A stretch of 64,000 nucleotides of DNA from Lolliginicoccus suaedae (GCF_008312885.1 NZ_VSSO01000002.1:483846-547845); one strand, 5' to 3'; positions 51,893 through 61,465 are shown, counted from the first letter of the stretch. A program made the numbers and translations. Notes: generated from the letters alone by a model not told the origin.

Positions 51893-53350
51893 ATGGGATT
51901 GCTGCACTCGCCAGTGTCGCTGACCAGCGGTGATCCGTCGGACCCAGCACCAGTGATGAGGAACGCCGAGCCAGGGGAGAGCGGTGCGCCCGTGGCGCCT
52001 CGCCATGCCGCGAGCCTGGATGCGCCGCCCGAGGGCATGACCACGGGCGATGCGCGCGCTGCGGCCCGGACTGTCCGCGAGCACCTGGGCACCTCGGTCT
52101 CCATGCCGCTCGATGCCATCGTGCTGGGCGCGGCTGCCCATATCGCGAGTGGCAATGACGGCCAGCAGGCCACCGAGCTGATCAAGAGGGTCGCGGAGAT
52201 CATCGCCGCGCTCCATCGGGGCGAGAAGCTTGCGCTCGGTCCCTTCCCTCGTGCCGGGGGCGGGCATCCCTTCGCCCCGCGCATGCTTGTCGATTCCGTG
52301 GCCCTGATCGCCTCCCGGATCCCTGAGCGCCCCGCGATGATGTGCGGAGCGACGGGCGCGGTGCGGCTGACATACAGCCAGCTCGATCGGGCCTCGGACA
52401 CGCTCGCGAGGCAGCTCAACGGCATCGGCGCGGGCCGGGGGCAAGTGGTGGCAGTGGTCGCGGACCACGGGCCGGAGCTTGCCATCGCAACGCTGGCCAC
52501 CTTGAAGGCTGGTGCCGCCTGGTCGCTGATCGATCCGAGGCTGCCCGCCGAGACACGGCGAGAGATGCTGCGATCAGCAGGCCCTTCCTGCGTGCTCGCG
52601 GCACCGGACGAAGCGGCATCGCTCTTCGGGCTCCTCGCGGCCGAGGGGGCCACCATCCCGGTGCTGACTCTTCGTGAGATCGGCGAGCTCATCGATGCCT
52701 CGCCGCGCGAGCCAGCGCCCACCGATCGCTGGGACAGCGCTGATCCGGAGCAGTTGGCCTGCGTCGCCTTCCGGGCCAGGCCAGTGGGGAGGCTCCGCCG
52801 GATCGCGATCACCCAGGCGATCGCCATGGGGCAGCTCGCCGGCCTGCAATCCGAGCATCCGCTCACCGAGAACGACGCCGTCCTGCTATCCGGGCCGGCA
52901 TCCTACGACAGCGTGCTGCTCGGGATGCTATGGCCGCTGGAAGCCGGGGCGACGGTGATCGCGCTGCCGCAGATCGCGAAGTACAACTTCTCCGAGCTGG
53001 GCGTGATGCTTCGTGAGCGGGCAGTGACCACGCTGCACTCCTCCCCGCAAATGGTGCAGCGCATCCTCTATGCGGCAGACCTGGCGAGGACCACCTCGCT
53101 GCGCCGGGTGTTCATCGCCTCGCGCGAGGTAGCAGCCACGATCAACGCCCGTGCCCGCGAGCTCACTGGAGCGGATGCCATCGCGATCGAGAGCCCGCTG
53201 CGGGCCGCGGCATACCGGATGGTCTCCGCGGCATCCTGGTCAGGCGCGACAGGTCGCCACGCGAGCAGGAAGCCGGATTCGTCCGCCGATGCGCGGTCCC
53301 TCGGTCGCAGCGATCGCACTATCGACGACTTGCACGTCGCCAGCCTGTAG
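51893..53350 (+). CDS. Degenerate stand-alone adenylation-domain-like protein
   Basis: A 485-residue protein whose middle (about residues 110-460) follows the NRPS A-domain N-subdomain: LTYSQLDRASDTLARQL, LATLKAGAAWSLIDPRLP, a TENDAVLLSGPASYDSVLLG equivalent of the A4 region, and HSSPQMVQRIL. The catalytic motifs are lost. The A3 phosphate loop TSGSTGxPKG is replaced by FRARPVGRLRR, YGPTE by IESPLRA, and the chain ends before A7-A10, so there is no C-subdomain or catalytic lysine. The first 110 residues match nothing I know. ATG 51893 has GGAGAGAG 6 nt upstream. The frame is clean for 1.46 kb with no hint of a frameshift, so it is likely an expressed non-catalytic partner of the NRPS rather than a fresh pseudogene. 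Confidence 0.75.
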   Translation: MGLLHSPVSLTSGDPSDPAPVMRNAEPGESGAPVAPRHAASLDAPPEGMTTGDARAAARTVREHLGTSVSMPLDAIVLGAAAHIASGNDGQQATELIKRVAEIIAALHRGEKLALGPFPRAGGGHPFAPRMLVDSVALIASRIPERPAMMCGATGAVRLTYSQLDRASDTLARQLNGIGAGRGQVVAVVADHGPELAIATLATLKAGAAWSLIDPRLPAETRREMLRSAGPSCVLAAPDEAASLFGLLAAEGATIPVLTLREIGELIDASPREPAPTDRWDSADPEQLACVAFRARPVGRLRRIAITQAIAMGQLAGLQSEHPLTENDAVLLSGPASYDSVLLGMLWPLEAGATVIALPQIAKYNFSELGVMLRERAVTTLHSSPQMVQRILYAADLARTTSLRRVFIASREVAATINARARELTGADAIAIESPLRAAAYRMVSAASWSGATGRHASRKPDSSADARSLGRSDRTIDDLHVASL

Positions 53351-53410
53351 CAGTCCAGGCAGTCGCTACCCAGCCAGCCTTGGCAATCCTGCTACGAGCA
53401 GGATGCAGGC

Positions 53411-53440
53411 TGGGCCTGCTGCGCTAGCGCAGCAGGCCCA
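53411..53440. terminator. Perfect palindrome between convergent genes
   Basis: Bases 53411-53425 and 53426-53440 are exact reverse complements (15 bp, no spacer; effectively a 13-bp stem with a 4-nt loop). It lies midway between the stop of the degenerate A-domain gene (53350) and the stop of the minus-strand permease gene (53453), so it serves as a bidirectional terminator. Confidence 0.85.
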
Positions 53441-53452
53441 GGGCAAGCGTTG

Positions 53453-54298
53453 CTATCCGGCGGCGGACTTCCGGTACCCGCGGATCGCGGGGAAGGCGAA
53501 CAGCACCACGAACCCTCCGGACCACAGCGCGCAGTACGTCAACGGAGTCATGTAGTCCCCGCCCGTCGCTAGCGCCCGCATGGTATCCACGGCGTGAGTG
53601 ATGGGCTGGTTCTCGACGAATGGATGCGCCCAGTCCGGGAACGCCGCGACCTCGGTGAATCCTGTGCTGAAGAACATCCCGATCATCATGAACAGGCTCA
53701 ATGCCGCCACGAGCGCCTGGCTCGTGGTGGCGAGCGCGGCCGCAGTGGCCAACGTGGCGAACCCGATGCCGAACATCAAGGGGATCGCCAGGAACGTAAG
53801 GAACGACCCCACGCTCTGGAAGGTCAGGCCCAGGGGCAGTGCGACGATGATGATGAGCAGTGTCGTCAGGATGATCCGGGCGCTCTCCGCCAGCAACCGT
53901 CCCGTGAGGTCGGCGCCCCGATGGATCGGCAGTGCCCAGTAGCGACTGAGGATCCCGTTCTCGCGCTCCTGCATGACCAGGACGACCCCGGCGAGAGCTC
54001 CGGACATCGCGGCGACCAGCGCCATCAGTGGAGCGAAGCGGAATACCGCGGCCTGGCCCGAGAAGCGCTCGATCGTATCGCCCATCACCAGGCGCAGCAT
54101 CAGCAGCATGATCGCGGGATAGACGACGGCCTGGACCATGGTGAACGGGTCCCGTGACCAGATGATCAGCAGGCGCTTGGCCATGAGCAGGCTCTGCCGG
54201 GCCCACGATCCCAGCGATGACTCCGGCGCGGAATGCGACAGCTCGGGGAAAAGGACGATGGGCGATTTTTGGGGAGTATCCACAGCAGGTGAAGTCAT
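53453..54298 (-). CDS. ABC-2 type transporter permease (DrrB/DrrC-like), second permease of the operon
   Basis: A 281-residue membrane protein of the ABC-2 permease family. A cytoplasmic N-terminus (about 55 residues with RDPFTMVQ leading into the membrane) is followed by six predicted helices: VVYPAIMLLMLRLV, FAPLMALVAAMSGALAGV, IILTTLLIIIVALPLGL, FLAIPLMFGIGFATLA, ALVAALSLFMMIGMFF and ALWSGGFVVLFAF. The loop ERENGILSRYWALPIHR and the FVENQPITHAVDTMRAL segment are typical of DrrB-type drug/lipid exporters. It is the last gene of a three-gene minus-strand operon, 7 bp after the other permease. The family exports hydrophobic natural products; here the NRPS product is the obvious candidate. Confidence 0.87.
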   Translation of the reverse strand: MTSPAVDTPQKSPIVLFPELSHSAPESSLGSWARQSLLMAKRLLIIWSRDPFTMVQAVVYPAIMLLMLRLVMGDTIERFSGQAAVFRFAPLMALVAAMSGALAGVVLVMQERENGILSRYWALPIHRGADLTGRLLAESARIILTTLLIIIVALPLGLTFQSVGSFLTFLAIPLMFGIGFATLATAAALATTSQALVAALSLFMMIGMFFSTGFTEVAAFPDWAHPFVENQPITHAVDTMRALATGGDYMTPLTYCALWSGGFVVLFAFPAIRGYRKSAAG

Positions 54299-54305
54299 GG
54301 TCGGA

Positions 54306-55136
54306 TCACTTCCTTCTCGCGCTGGCCCAGATCGCGAAGGCAGCGAACAGGATGAGCAGCCCGCCGCCCCACAGTGCCGTCGGCAGCATGATGTCCCGGG
54401 TGGGGTCGCCGTCCGCGAGTTGCCGCAGGGCCTCGGTGAAGATGGAGACAGGCTGGTTGCGAACGAAGGGGCGCACGAACTCGGGGAAGCCGCTCTCGGG
54501 AATGAACCCGGTCGACATCATGCCGAAGATCAAGGTGGGCAGTGTCAGTGCCTGCGTGACCGCGCGAGGATTCTCGGACCATGTGCCCAGGCCATCGGCG
54601 GCCATCATCAGTGCGAGGCTGATCATGATGGCGAGCCCGAGGAAGCTCAAGGTCTCGGTCCAGGTCCCGTTGAACCGGAAGTTGACGAGGTGGCCGTAGG
54701 CGAGAGCCGCCGCCAGGGTGAGCACGGACCGGACCATGTTCGCGGAGATGCGGGACCACAGCGGCACCATGCGGGGGATGGGCATCGTCGCGAAGCGCGT
54801 TGTGATGCCGTCCGCCGCGTCCCTCGCGGCGCGCAGCGCGGCCTGGGTCATGGTCAGTGCTACTGCGCCGAGCGCGATCAGCGGAACCACGAACTGGCCG
54901 TAGTTGTCGAGCCCGCCGCCACCGAAGTAGGTGGCGGTCTCCATCATCTTGCGCAGCGGCACGTAGTAGGCGAGCGTGAACAGGGCGGGGGTGAGCAGGG
55001 CCACGATGAAGTCGCCACTGCGGGCCATGTCGCGCAATGCCCGGCTATTGAGCGCGGCCCACTGCTGGAGCTGGCTGGGCTTGGCCAGTGCCGCGCTCGA
55101 TGACTCGAGCGGAATATCGATCGTGCCGACCGTCAT
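54306..55136 (-). CDS. ABC-2 type transporter permease (DrrB/DrrC-like), first permease of the operon
   Basis: A 276-residue ABC-2 permease, paralogous to its downstream neighbour. Predicted helices include FIVALLTPALFTLAYY, FVVPLIALGAVALTM, SVLTLAAALAYGHLV, LSFLGLAIMISLALMM, ALTLPTLIFGMMSTG and LWGGGLLILFAAFAIWA. The cytoplasmic TTRFATMPIPRMVPLWSR loop couples to the ATPase. The conserved FVRNQPVSIFTEALRQLADG matches the equivalent segment in the second permease. Its ATG overlaps the ATPase stop in ATGA, so the two are translationally coupled. With two distinct permeases and one ATPase the operon has the drrABC layout used for daunorubicin and phthiocerol dimycocerosate export. Confidence 0.87.
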   Translation of the reverse strand: MTVGTIDIPLESSSAALAKPSQLQQWAALNSRALRDMARSGDFIVALLTPALFTLAYYVPLRKMMETATYFGGGGLDNYGQFVVPLIALGAVALTMTQAALRAARDAADGITTRFATMPIPRMVPLWSRISANMVRSVLTLAAALAYGHLVNFRFNGTWTETLSFLGLAIMISLALMMAADGLGTWSENPRAVTQALTLPTLIFGMMSTGFIPESGFPEFVRPFVRNQPVSIFTEALRQLADGDPTRDIMLPTALWGGGLLILFAAFAIWASARRK

Positions 55137-56110
55137 GGGCGCGAGGCCTCCTTGCTGCCGTGCCCGGTCAGCGATAGGAACACATCATCGAGCGAGGGCC
55201 GCCGCAGAGCGACATCAGCGAGCTGGATGTTCTCCATGTCGAGGCGCCGCAGCACCTCGCTCAGCGTGGCCGGGCCGTCAGTGGCGGGGAGCGCGAGCCG
55301 ATCAGCGTCGGAGGTGATCTCGGGCAGCGGCGCGTCCTGTGGGTAGAGATCCGCGAGCAGCGCCTGGATCTTCGGCAGCTGCGTGGGGTTGAGCGGCACG
55401 ACCTCGCAGTAGGATCCGCCGGTGCGTTCCTTGAGCTGGTCGGCCGTTCCCTCGGCGATGACAGTGCCCTTGTCGATCACGATGATGTTGTCGCTGAGGA
55501 TGTCAGCCTCTTCGAGGTACTGCGTGGTCAGCAGGACAGTGATGCCCTCGTTCTTCAACGACTGGACCAGTGACCACACTGCCTGCCGGCTGCGGGGGTC
55601 GAGGCCCGTCGTGGGCTCATCGAGAAAAACAACCTCCGGCCGGGTGACCAGGCCGCAAGCGATGTCGATGCGGCGCCGCATGCCGCCGGAGTAGCCGCCC
55701 ACGCGGCGGTTCCCGGCGTAGACCAGATCGAATGCCTCGAGGAGCTGCTGGGCACGGGACTTCGAGTCGCGCCGGTTGAGCCCCATCAGCCGTCCGAACA
55801 ACTGCAGGTTCTCCCGGCCGGTGAGGGTCTCGTCGAGCGCGGCGTACTGCCCCGTCAGCATGATGGACCGGCGCACGTCGGCAGCTTGCTCGACGACGTC
55901 GAATCCCGCGACCCAGGCCTTGCCGAAATCGGGCCGCTGCAACGTCGACAGCACGCTCACCGTGGTGGTCTTGCCCGCTCCGTTGGGGCCCAGCACACCG
56001 AGCACGGTGCCCTTGGGCACGGAGAAGCTGATGCCACTCAGGGCGGTTACGTCGCCGAAGGTCTTGACAACATCGTCGACAACCACCGCAGTCTCCGGCG
56101 ATGAGCGCAT
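55133..56110 (-). CDS. ABC transporter ATP-binding protein, DrrA family
   Basis: A 325-residue ATPase that drives the two adjoining permeases. It has Walker A GPNGAGKTT, Q-loop TGQYAALDETLTG, signature YSGGMRRRIDIA, Walker B VVFLDEPTTGLDPRSR and the TTQYLEEAD switch typical of DrrA (Gln where most ATPases have His). A C-terminal DrrA extension of about 90 residues ends RPSLDDVFLSLTG. The open frame extends upstream, but I choose the ATG at 56110 because AGGAG precedes it at good spacing and the protein then begins directly before VVVDDVVKTFGDV. It is the first gene of the exporter operon. Confidence 0.9.
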   Translation of the reverse strand: MRSSPETAVVVDDVVKTFGDVTALSGISFSVPKGTVLGVLGPNGAGKTTTVSVLSTLQRPDFGKAWVAGFDVVEQAADVRRSIMLTGQYAALDETLTGRENLQLFGRLMGLNRRDSKSRAQQLLEAFDLVYAGNRRVGGYSGGMRRRIDIACGLVTRPEVVFLDEPTTGLDPRSRQAVWSLVQSLKNEGITVLLTTQYLEEADILSDNIIVIDKGTVIAEGTADQLKERTGGSYCEVVPLNPTQLPKIQALLADLYPQDAPLPEITSDADRLALPATDGPATLSEVLRRLDMENIQLADVALRRPSLDDVFLSLTGHGSKEASRP

Positions 56111-56350
56111 CCAAACTCCTGTATTTGTCAGGTGCGGTACGGAACGCCGCCCGATTCGGCCTCGTTCGCGCACCATCACCAAGGTTTCCGGCTGGTGCTC
56201 GCCTTGCCTCAACCTACCGGGTTCCGTGGCGAGGCGTTCGCCATGAAGACCGATGCACAGTAAATTGATCAAACAGGCCCGGGCCAATCGTAGCCCTTTA
56301 CCAACACGCTACCCGCAGAGTGCGCCCGAATCCTCGGAAGAAAGGCAATC
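56111..56350. promoter_or_regulatory. Divergent promoter region between exporter operon and alpha/beta hydrolase
   Basis: This 240-bp gap must hold promoters in both directions. I see TTGATCAA (near 56264), a GGCCCGGGCC palindrome around 56275-56284 and the hydrolase ribosome binding site GGAAGAAAGG just before 56351, but no -35/-10 pair I would defend. No gene is apparent. Confidence 0.4.
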
Positions 56351-57157
56351 ATGCCCAGCGTCACACTTAATGGCATCACCCTGAACTATCGACTCCACGG
56401 CCAAGGGCCGCTGGTCGTGATGATCATGGGAACGGCCAGCCCGGGAAGGGTCTGGGAGATGTACCAGGTCCCGGCGCTCGTGGGCGCGGGCTTCAGCGTG
56501 GCGACCTTCGAGAACCGCGGCATCGCGCCGAGCAGCGAGTGCCCGGAAGGGTTTGGCATCGATGACATGGTGGCCGACGTTGCGGCGCTCATCGAGCACC
56601 TCGCGCAAGGTCCCGCGCACGTCGTGGGAACATCGCTGGGTGCTCGCATCGCCCAGGAGCTGGCCCTGTCCCGCCCCGACCTCGTGCGCAGCGCTGTATT
56701 CCTGACCGCGCATGGCCGGGTCGATCCCGTCATCAAGGCGCTCTCCCGCGGCGAGGCAGAGATGCATGATCGTGGCATCGAGCTGCCCGCCCCGTACTTC
56801 TCCGCGGTCAACGCCATCATGAACCTCTCGCCAGCGACGCTGCGCAAGGATATGGACGCCGCCGATTGGCTCGCGATCATCGAGTACTCGCACGCGCCGA
56901 CCACGCCGGGCGTGCGCGCCCAGATCGCCCTCTCGGAGTTCCCCGACCGGCTGCAGGCATACCGTGCGATCACGAGGCCCGTGCTCGCGGTCGGCTACCA
57001 GGATGACCGGTTGATCCCGCCGCACCTCGCGCGGGAGGTCGCCGACGCCATACCGGGAGCTCAGTACCTGGAGGTGGCTGATGCCGGTCACTATGGGGCT
57101 CTCGAGCGGCCCGAGGCGGTCAACAAGATCCTCCTCGAATGGCTCCGCGCCTCGTGA
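56351..57157 (+). CDS. Alpha/beta hydrolase, candidate trans-acting thioesterase of the NRPS island
   Basis: A 268-residue alpha/beta-hydrolase-fold protein. The nucleophile elbow is VVGTSLGARIAQ (Ser in GxSxG), the oxyanion region is MIMGTASPG, the acidic residue is in YQDDRLIPP and the catalytic His is in DAGHYGALERPE, so the Ser-Asp-His triad is complete. The lid insertion (about 125-190) is short, as in hydrolases of the RsbQ/pimeloyl-ester type. It is divergently transcribed from the exporter operon. Because the NRPS has no thioesterase, this is a reasonable candidate for peptide release or editing, but it lacks the specific features of type II thioesterases, so that role is inference from position. 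Confidence 0.82.
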   Translation: MPSVTLNGITLNYRLHGQGPLVVMIMGTASPGRVWEMYQVPALVGAGFSVATFENRGIAPSSECPEGFGIDDMVADVAALIEHLAQGPAHVVGTSLGARIAQELALSRPDLVRSAVFLTAHGRVDPVIKALSRGEAEMHDRGIELPAPYFSAVNAIMNLSPATLRKDMDAADWLAIIEYSHAPTTPGVRAQIALSEFPDRLQAYRAITRPVLAVGYQDDRLIPPHLAREVADAIPGAQYLEVADAGHYGALERPEAVNKILLEWLRAS

Positions 57158-57305
57158 CGCTAGCCCGCCCGCGCTCCGTGGTCGCAGGCCTGGCTAGCAA
57201 TCCGGACGATGCGGTACTGTCCTGCGGCGGGGGAGGGGCCGTCGATCGTCATGGCGGGCATCGATCCCGTGGCGAATCCGAAAACTGACGACAAGGGTGG
57301 CTACC

Positions 57306-57779
57306 GTGACCGAACCCCGCGCGCTCGCGCTATGGAACAAGCTGAACAAGAATGCCGTTGGGCGTCTCGCATTCTCGGCAGGCGTGTGGGCGAAGGCACC
57401 GTACTTCGCCACCGTCGTGCCAGTCGTGCGGAGCGCCGAGCCGGGCCGCGTCGTGATGTCCGCGCCGAAATGGCCGGGCGTGCACAATCACATTGGCACA
57501 TTCCACGCTATCGCCGCGTGCAACCTCGCGGAGGCGGCGATGGGCGTGCTGATGGAGGTGACCGTGCCGCCTACTCATCAGTGGATCCCCAAGGGCATGT
57601 CCGTGGAGTACTTGCGCAAGGCACCATCGGGCCTGACCGCTACGGCCCAGATCGAGGTTCCCGACTTCGCCGCGATCGTCGAAGGGCTGGATGTAGTGGT
57701 GCCGGTCTCCCTGACCGACAAGGATGGCAACGAGGTCGTCCGTGCCGATATCACGACCTGGGTGCGGGCCCGGAGCTGA
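57306..57779 (+). CDS. Hotdog-fold DUF4442-like putative thioesterase
   Basis: A 157-residue single hotdog-domain protein of the DUF4442/PaaI-like group: WNKLNKNAVGRLAFS helix, PYFATVVPVVRSAEPGRVVM, then HNHIGTFHAIAACNLAEAAMG (the long hotdog helix with conserved HNHIGTxHA) and PKGMSVEYLRKAPSG. Such proteins are usually acyl-CoA thioesterases of unknown substrate. I start at GTG 57306, which has AAGGGTGG 5 nt upstream; GTG 57297 is also in frame. It is the last gene before the S10 operon leader. A role in the NRPS pathway is possible but unsupported; similar genes also occur near rpsJ without NRPSs. Confidence 0.75.
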   Translation: MTEPRALALWNKLNKNAVGRLAFSAGVWAKAPYFATVVPVVRSAEPGRVVMSAPKWPGVHNHIGTFHAIAACNLAEAAMGVLMEVTVPPTHQWIPKGMSVEYLRKAPSGLTATAQIEVPDFAAIVEGLDVVVPVSLTDKDGNEVVRADITTWVRARS

Positions 57780-57825
57780 GCCAGGAGCCCTGTTTCGCCT
57801 GGCGCCACCATGCCGGGGCAGTGAT

Positions 57826-57854
57826 TTGGCCCTGACGATGAATTGATGCATACT
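57826..57854 (+). promoter_or_regulatory. Candidate S10 operon promoter
   Basis: TTGGCC at 57826-57831 and CATACT at 57849-57854 are separated by 17 nt. This is the best sigma-70-like pair upstream of rpsJ and sits in the only AT-rich patch of the region. It would give a leader of roughly 450 nt. Confidence 0.45.
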
Positions 57855-58308
57855 ATTCGGGTTGCCTTGAACTGGCAGGAATCCGCACGCGCTCCGCGCC
57901 TGTGGTGACAGCTTGGACTGGGCATGCCTCATGACCGGTGGCAAGAGGCAGGCTCGTTGTCGACGTGATCGTCGTCGCGGGCGTGCCGATGGCTGGCGGG
58001 TGCAATAGCAAAACCAAGACCATGTGCCCATTTGGGTGCGACTGGTCCGGCATGCGGTCGTTGAATCGGCCGCATGAGAAGCGAGAGGGCGACACGCCCG
58101 ACCGCGTGGACCGGAGAACCATGACAGGTGAACAGCGGCGACGGATCGGGCTTTGATCCTGTTGCAGGCCGCGGCTTCGCATGTCATGGCCGTTTGCGCG
58201 GAGGCTGGGAATGCTCAGCGCAAGCATCGAAGGGGTGGCGGGAAAGCCACAACATCGAAGGTGTGGTCGACATGGCCACAGCGACAGCGGCAAGAAAAGG
58301 ACACAAGC
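57855..58308 (+). promoter_or_regulatory. Long untranslated leader of the S10 operon
   Basis: About 450 bases between the candidate promoter and rpsJ contain no ORF with coding character; the short frames here lack homology and ribosome binding sites. Only small dyads are visible (for example GGGCG/CGCCC near 58088-58100). In many bacteria the S10 leader is the site of L4-mediated autogenous control, but no such structure can be demonstrated by eye, and an additional promoter closer to rpsJ is possible. Confidence 0.4.
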
Positions 58309-58614
58309 GTGGCGGGACAAAAGATCCGCATCAGGCTCAAGGCCTACGACCATGAGGCGATTGATGCGTCAGCGCGCAAGATCGTCGAGACCGTGACCCG
58401 GACGGGCGCTCGGGTCGTTGGCCCGGTGCCGTTGCCGACCGAGAAGAACGTATATTGCGTCATCCGCTCGCCGCACAAGTACAAGGACTCGCGCGAGCAC
58501 TTCGAGATGCGCACGCACAAGCGCCTCATTGACATCCTCGACCCGACGCCGAAGACCGTCGACGCGCTCATGCGCATCGACCTCCCGGCAAGCGTCGACG
58601 TCAACATTCAGTGA
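58309..58614 (+). CDS. rpsJ: 30S ribosomal protein S10
   Basis: A full-length S10 of 101 residues, also known as NusE of antitermination complexes. The start is GTG 58309 ([18 protein letters not shown]), giving the standard length; the open frame continues upstream without homology. It contains [20 protein letters not shown] and ends [10 protein letters not shown]. It is the first gene of the S10 operon, 20 bp before rplC. Confidence 0.97.
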   Translation: MAGQKIRIRLKAYDHEAIDASARKIVETVTRTGARVVGPVPLPTEKNVYCVIRSPHKYKDSREHFEMRTHKRLIDILDPTPKTVDALMRIDLPASVDVNIQ

Positions 58615-58634
58615 TCGCGGCGGAGACAGGACCG

Positions 58635-59294
58635 ATGGCTAAGCAGAATGAAGCAACGAACAAGGGCATCCTGGGCAACAAGCTCGGCATGACCCAGGTC
58701 TTCGATGACCGCAACCGGGTCGTGCCCGTGACGGTCGTCAAAGCCGGGCCATGCGTTGTGGCCGGGGTGCGGACCGAAGAGCGCGACGGCTATAACGCCG
58801 TGCAGCTCGCATACGGGGCGATCGACCCCCGCAAGGTGAGCAAGCCGGTCGCCGGCCAGTTCACCAAGGCGGGTGCCACGCCTCGTCGTCACATCGTCGA
58901 GCTCCGCGTCGCCGATCCCTCGCAGTTCGAGATCGGCCAGGAAGTCACCGCCGATGTCTTCGCCGACGGCGCGTTCGTCGACGTGACCGGCATCAGCAAG
59001 GGCAAGGGCTACGCCGGCGTCATGAAGCGCCACGGCTTCCGCGGCCAGGGTGCCTCGCACGGTACCCAGGCAGTGCACCGCCGCCCGGGCTCCATCGGTG
59101 GCTGCGCCACGCCAGGCCGCGTTTTCAAGGGCATGCGCATGGCTGGCCGGATGGGCAACGAGAAGGTGACGACCCAGAACCTCAAGGTCCACAAGGTGGA
59201 CTCCGAGGCCGGGCTGCTCCTCATCAAGGGCGCCATCCCCGGACGCAAGGGCGGTCTCGTTGTTGTGAAGACCGCAGTGAAGGGCGGCGAGTGA
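58635..59294 (+). CDS. rplC: 50S ribosomal protein L3
   Basis: A full-length L3 of 219 residues. It contains [15 protein letters not shown] and the long internal loop [20 protein letters not shown], which reaches toward the peptidyl transferase centre, then [23 protein letters not shown] 58635 has GGAGACAGG just upstream. Its stop TGA at 59292-59294 lies two bases before the rplD ATG. Confidence 0.97.
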   Translation: MAKQNEATNKGILGNKLGMTQVFDDRNRVVPVTVVKAGPCVVAGVRTEERDGYNAVQLAYGAIDPRKVSKPVAGQFTKAGATPRRHIVELRVADPSQFEIGQEVTADVFADGAFVDVTGISKGKGYAGVMKRHGFRGQGASHGTQAVHRRPGSIGGCATPGRVFKGMRMAGRMGNEKVTTQNLKVHKVDSEAGLLLIKGAIPGRKGGLVVVKTAVKGGE

Positions 59295-59296
59295 TC

Positions 59297-59980
59297 ATGA
59301 CAAGCGCAACCAACACCGGAACGACCAAGCTGACTCTCGATGTGCGCACCCCGGACGGTGCCACCAGCGGAACCGTTGACCTGCCCGCCGAGCTCTTCGA
59401 CGCGCCGATCAACATGCCGCTGATGCACCAGGTGGTCATCGCGCAGCTCGCGGCAGCACGCCAGGGCACGCACTCGACCAAGACGCGCGCCGAGGTCAGT
59501 GGTGGTGGCAAGAAGCCTTACCGCCAGAAGGGCACTGGCCGGGCACGCCAGGGCTCCACCCGCGCCCCGCAGTTCGTCGGCGGTGGCACGGTGCACGGGC
59601 CCAAGCCGCGCGACTACAGCCAGCGCACCCCCAAGAAGATGATCGCGGGAGCACTGCGCAGCGCGCTCTCCGACCGCGCTCGCAACGAGCGCATCCAGGT
59701 CATCACCGAGCTTGTTCCCGGGCAGAAGCCCTCGACCAAGGTCGTCAAGGATGTGCTCGCCAGCCTGAGCAGCCGGAACAAGTTCCTGGTCGTCCTTGGA
59801 CGTGACGATCTGGCGGCATGGAAGAGCATCAGCAACCTTGACAATGCTCACCCCATCGCGCCCGATCAGCTCAACACCTATGACGTGCTCAACAGCGAAG
59901 ACGTGATCTTCACGGTCGAGGCACTTCACACGTTCATCGCCGCCCGCACGGGTGCCAGCACAGGGGAGGAGTCGAAGTGA
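59297..59980 (+). CDS. rplD: 50S ribosomal protein L4
   Basis: A full-length L4 of 227 residues that lines the peptide exit tunnel and, in other bacteria, autoregulates the S10 operon. The tunnel loop is visible as [21 protein letters not shown] choose ATG 59297 because the purine-rich GGGCGG lies about 10 nt upstream; an in-frame GTG at 59291 overlapping the rplC stop is an alternative. Its end overlaps the rplW start (GTGA). Confidence 0.96.
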   Translation: MTSATNTGTTKLTLDVRTPDGATSGTVDLPAELFDAPINMPLMHQVVIAQLAAARQGTHSTKTRAEVSGGGKKPYRQKGTGRARQGSTRAPQFVGGGTVHGPKPRDYSQRTPKKMIAGALRSALSDRARNERIQVITELVPGQKPSTKVVKDVLASLSSRNKFLVVLGRDDLAAWKSISNLDNAHPIAPDQLNTYDVLNSEDVIFTVEALHTFIAARTGASTGEESK

Positions 59981-60291
59981 ACGTCTCGCAGACACTCACT
60001 GATCCGCGTGACATCATCCTCGCGCCGGTGATCTCCGAGAAGTCCTACGGACTGATCGAGGAAAGCACCTACACCTTCCTGGTGCATCCCGATGCGAACA
60101 AGACGCAGATCAAGATTGCCATCGAGAAGATCTTTGGCGTCAAGGTCGTCAGCGTCAACACCGCGAACCGCCAGGGCAAGCGCAAGCGAACCCGCCTCGG
60201 GTTCGGAAAGCGCAAGGACACCAAGCGGGCCTTCGTCACCCTGACGGCCGACAGCAAGCCCATCGAGCTCTTCGGAGGTCCGGTCGTCTAG
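59977..60291 (+). CDS. rplW: 50S ribosomal protein L23
   Basis: A full-length L23 of 104 residues, the docking site at the tunnel exit for trigger factor and SRP. It contains [40 protein letters not shown] and [19 protein letters not shown]. The GTG start at 59977 overlaps the rplD stop by four bases. Confidence 0.97.
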   Translation: MNVSQTLTDPRDIILAPVISEKSYGLIEESTYTFLVHPDANKTQIKIAIEKIFGVKVVSVNTANRQGKRKRTRLGFGKRKDTKRAFVTLTADSKPIELFGGPVV

Positions 60292-60340
60292 CGCTCAGCG
60301 TGACAATCGGAACTGACGAAACAAAGAGGACGAGAGACTC

Positions 60341-61174
<834 letters not shown>

Positions 61175-61187
61175 GAGGGAGTGAAAG

Positions 61188-61465
61188 ATGCCGCGCAGCC
61201 TAAAGAAGGGCCCGTTCGTCGATGACCACCTCCTCGCAAAGGTGGACGTTCAGAACGAAAAGGGTACCAAGCAGGTCATCAAGACCTGGTCCCGTCGCTC
61301 GACCATCCTTCCGGACTTCATCGGACATACGTTTGCTGTCCACGATGGTCGCAAGCACGTCCCGGTGTTCGTCTCGGAGAACATGGTTGGCCACAAGCTC
61401 GGAGAGTTCGCGCCGACCCGGACGTTCAAGAGCCACATCAAGGAAGACCGGAAGAGCAAGCGCCG

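Noticed and set aside
51893-53350. The degenerate A-domain protein as a frameshifted NRPS module
   Set aside because: No T- or C-domain motifs occur in any frame downstream before the palindrome at 53411, and the frame itself is clean over its whole length.
56264-56284. TTGATCAA and GGCCCGGGCC as a defined operator pair in the divergent promoter
   Set aside because: Short palindromes are frequent by chance in GC-rich DNA, and no regulator gene is adjacent.
57938-58156. 72-codon frame in the rpsJ leader as a small gene
   Set aside because: No ribosome binding site, no recognisable motif, and a composition typical of chance frames in GC-rich DNA.
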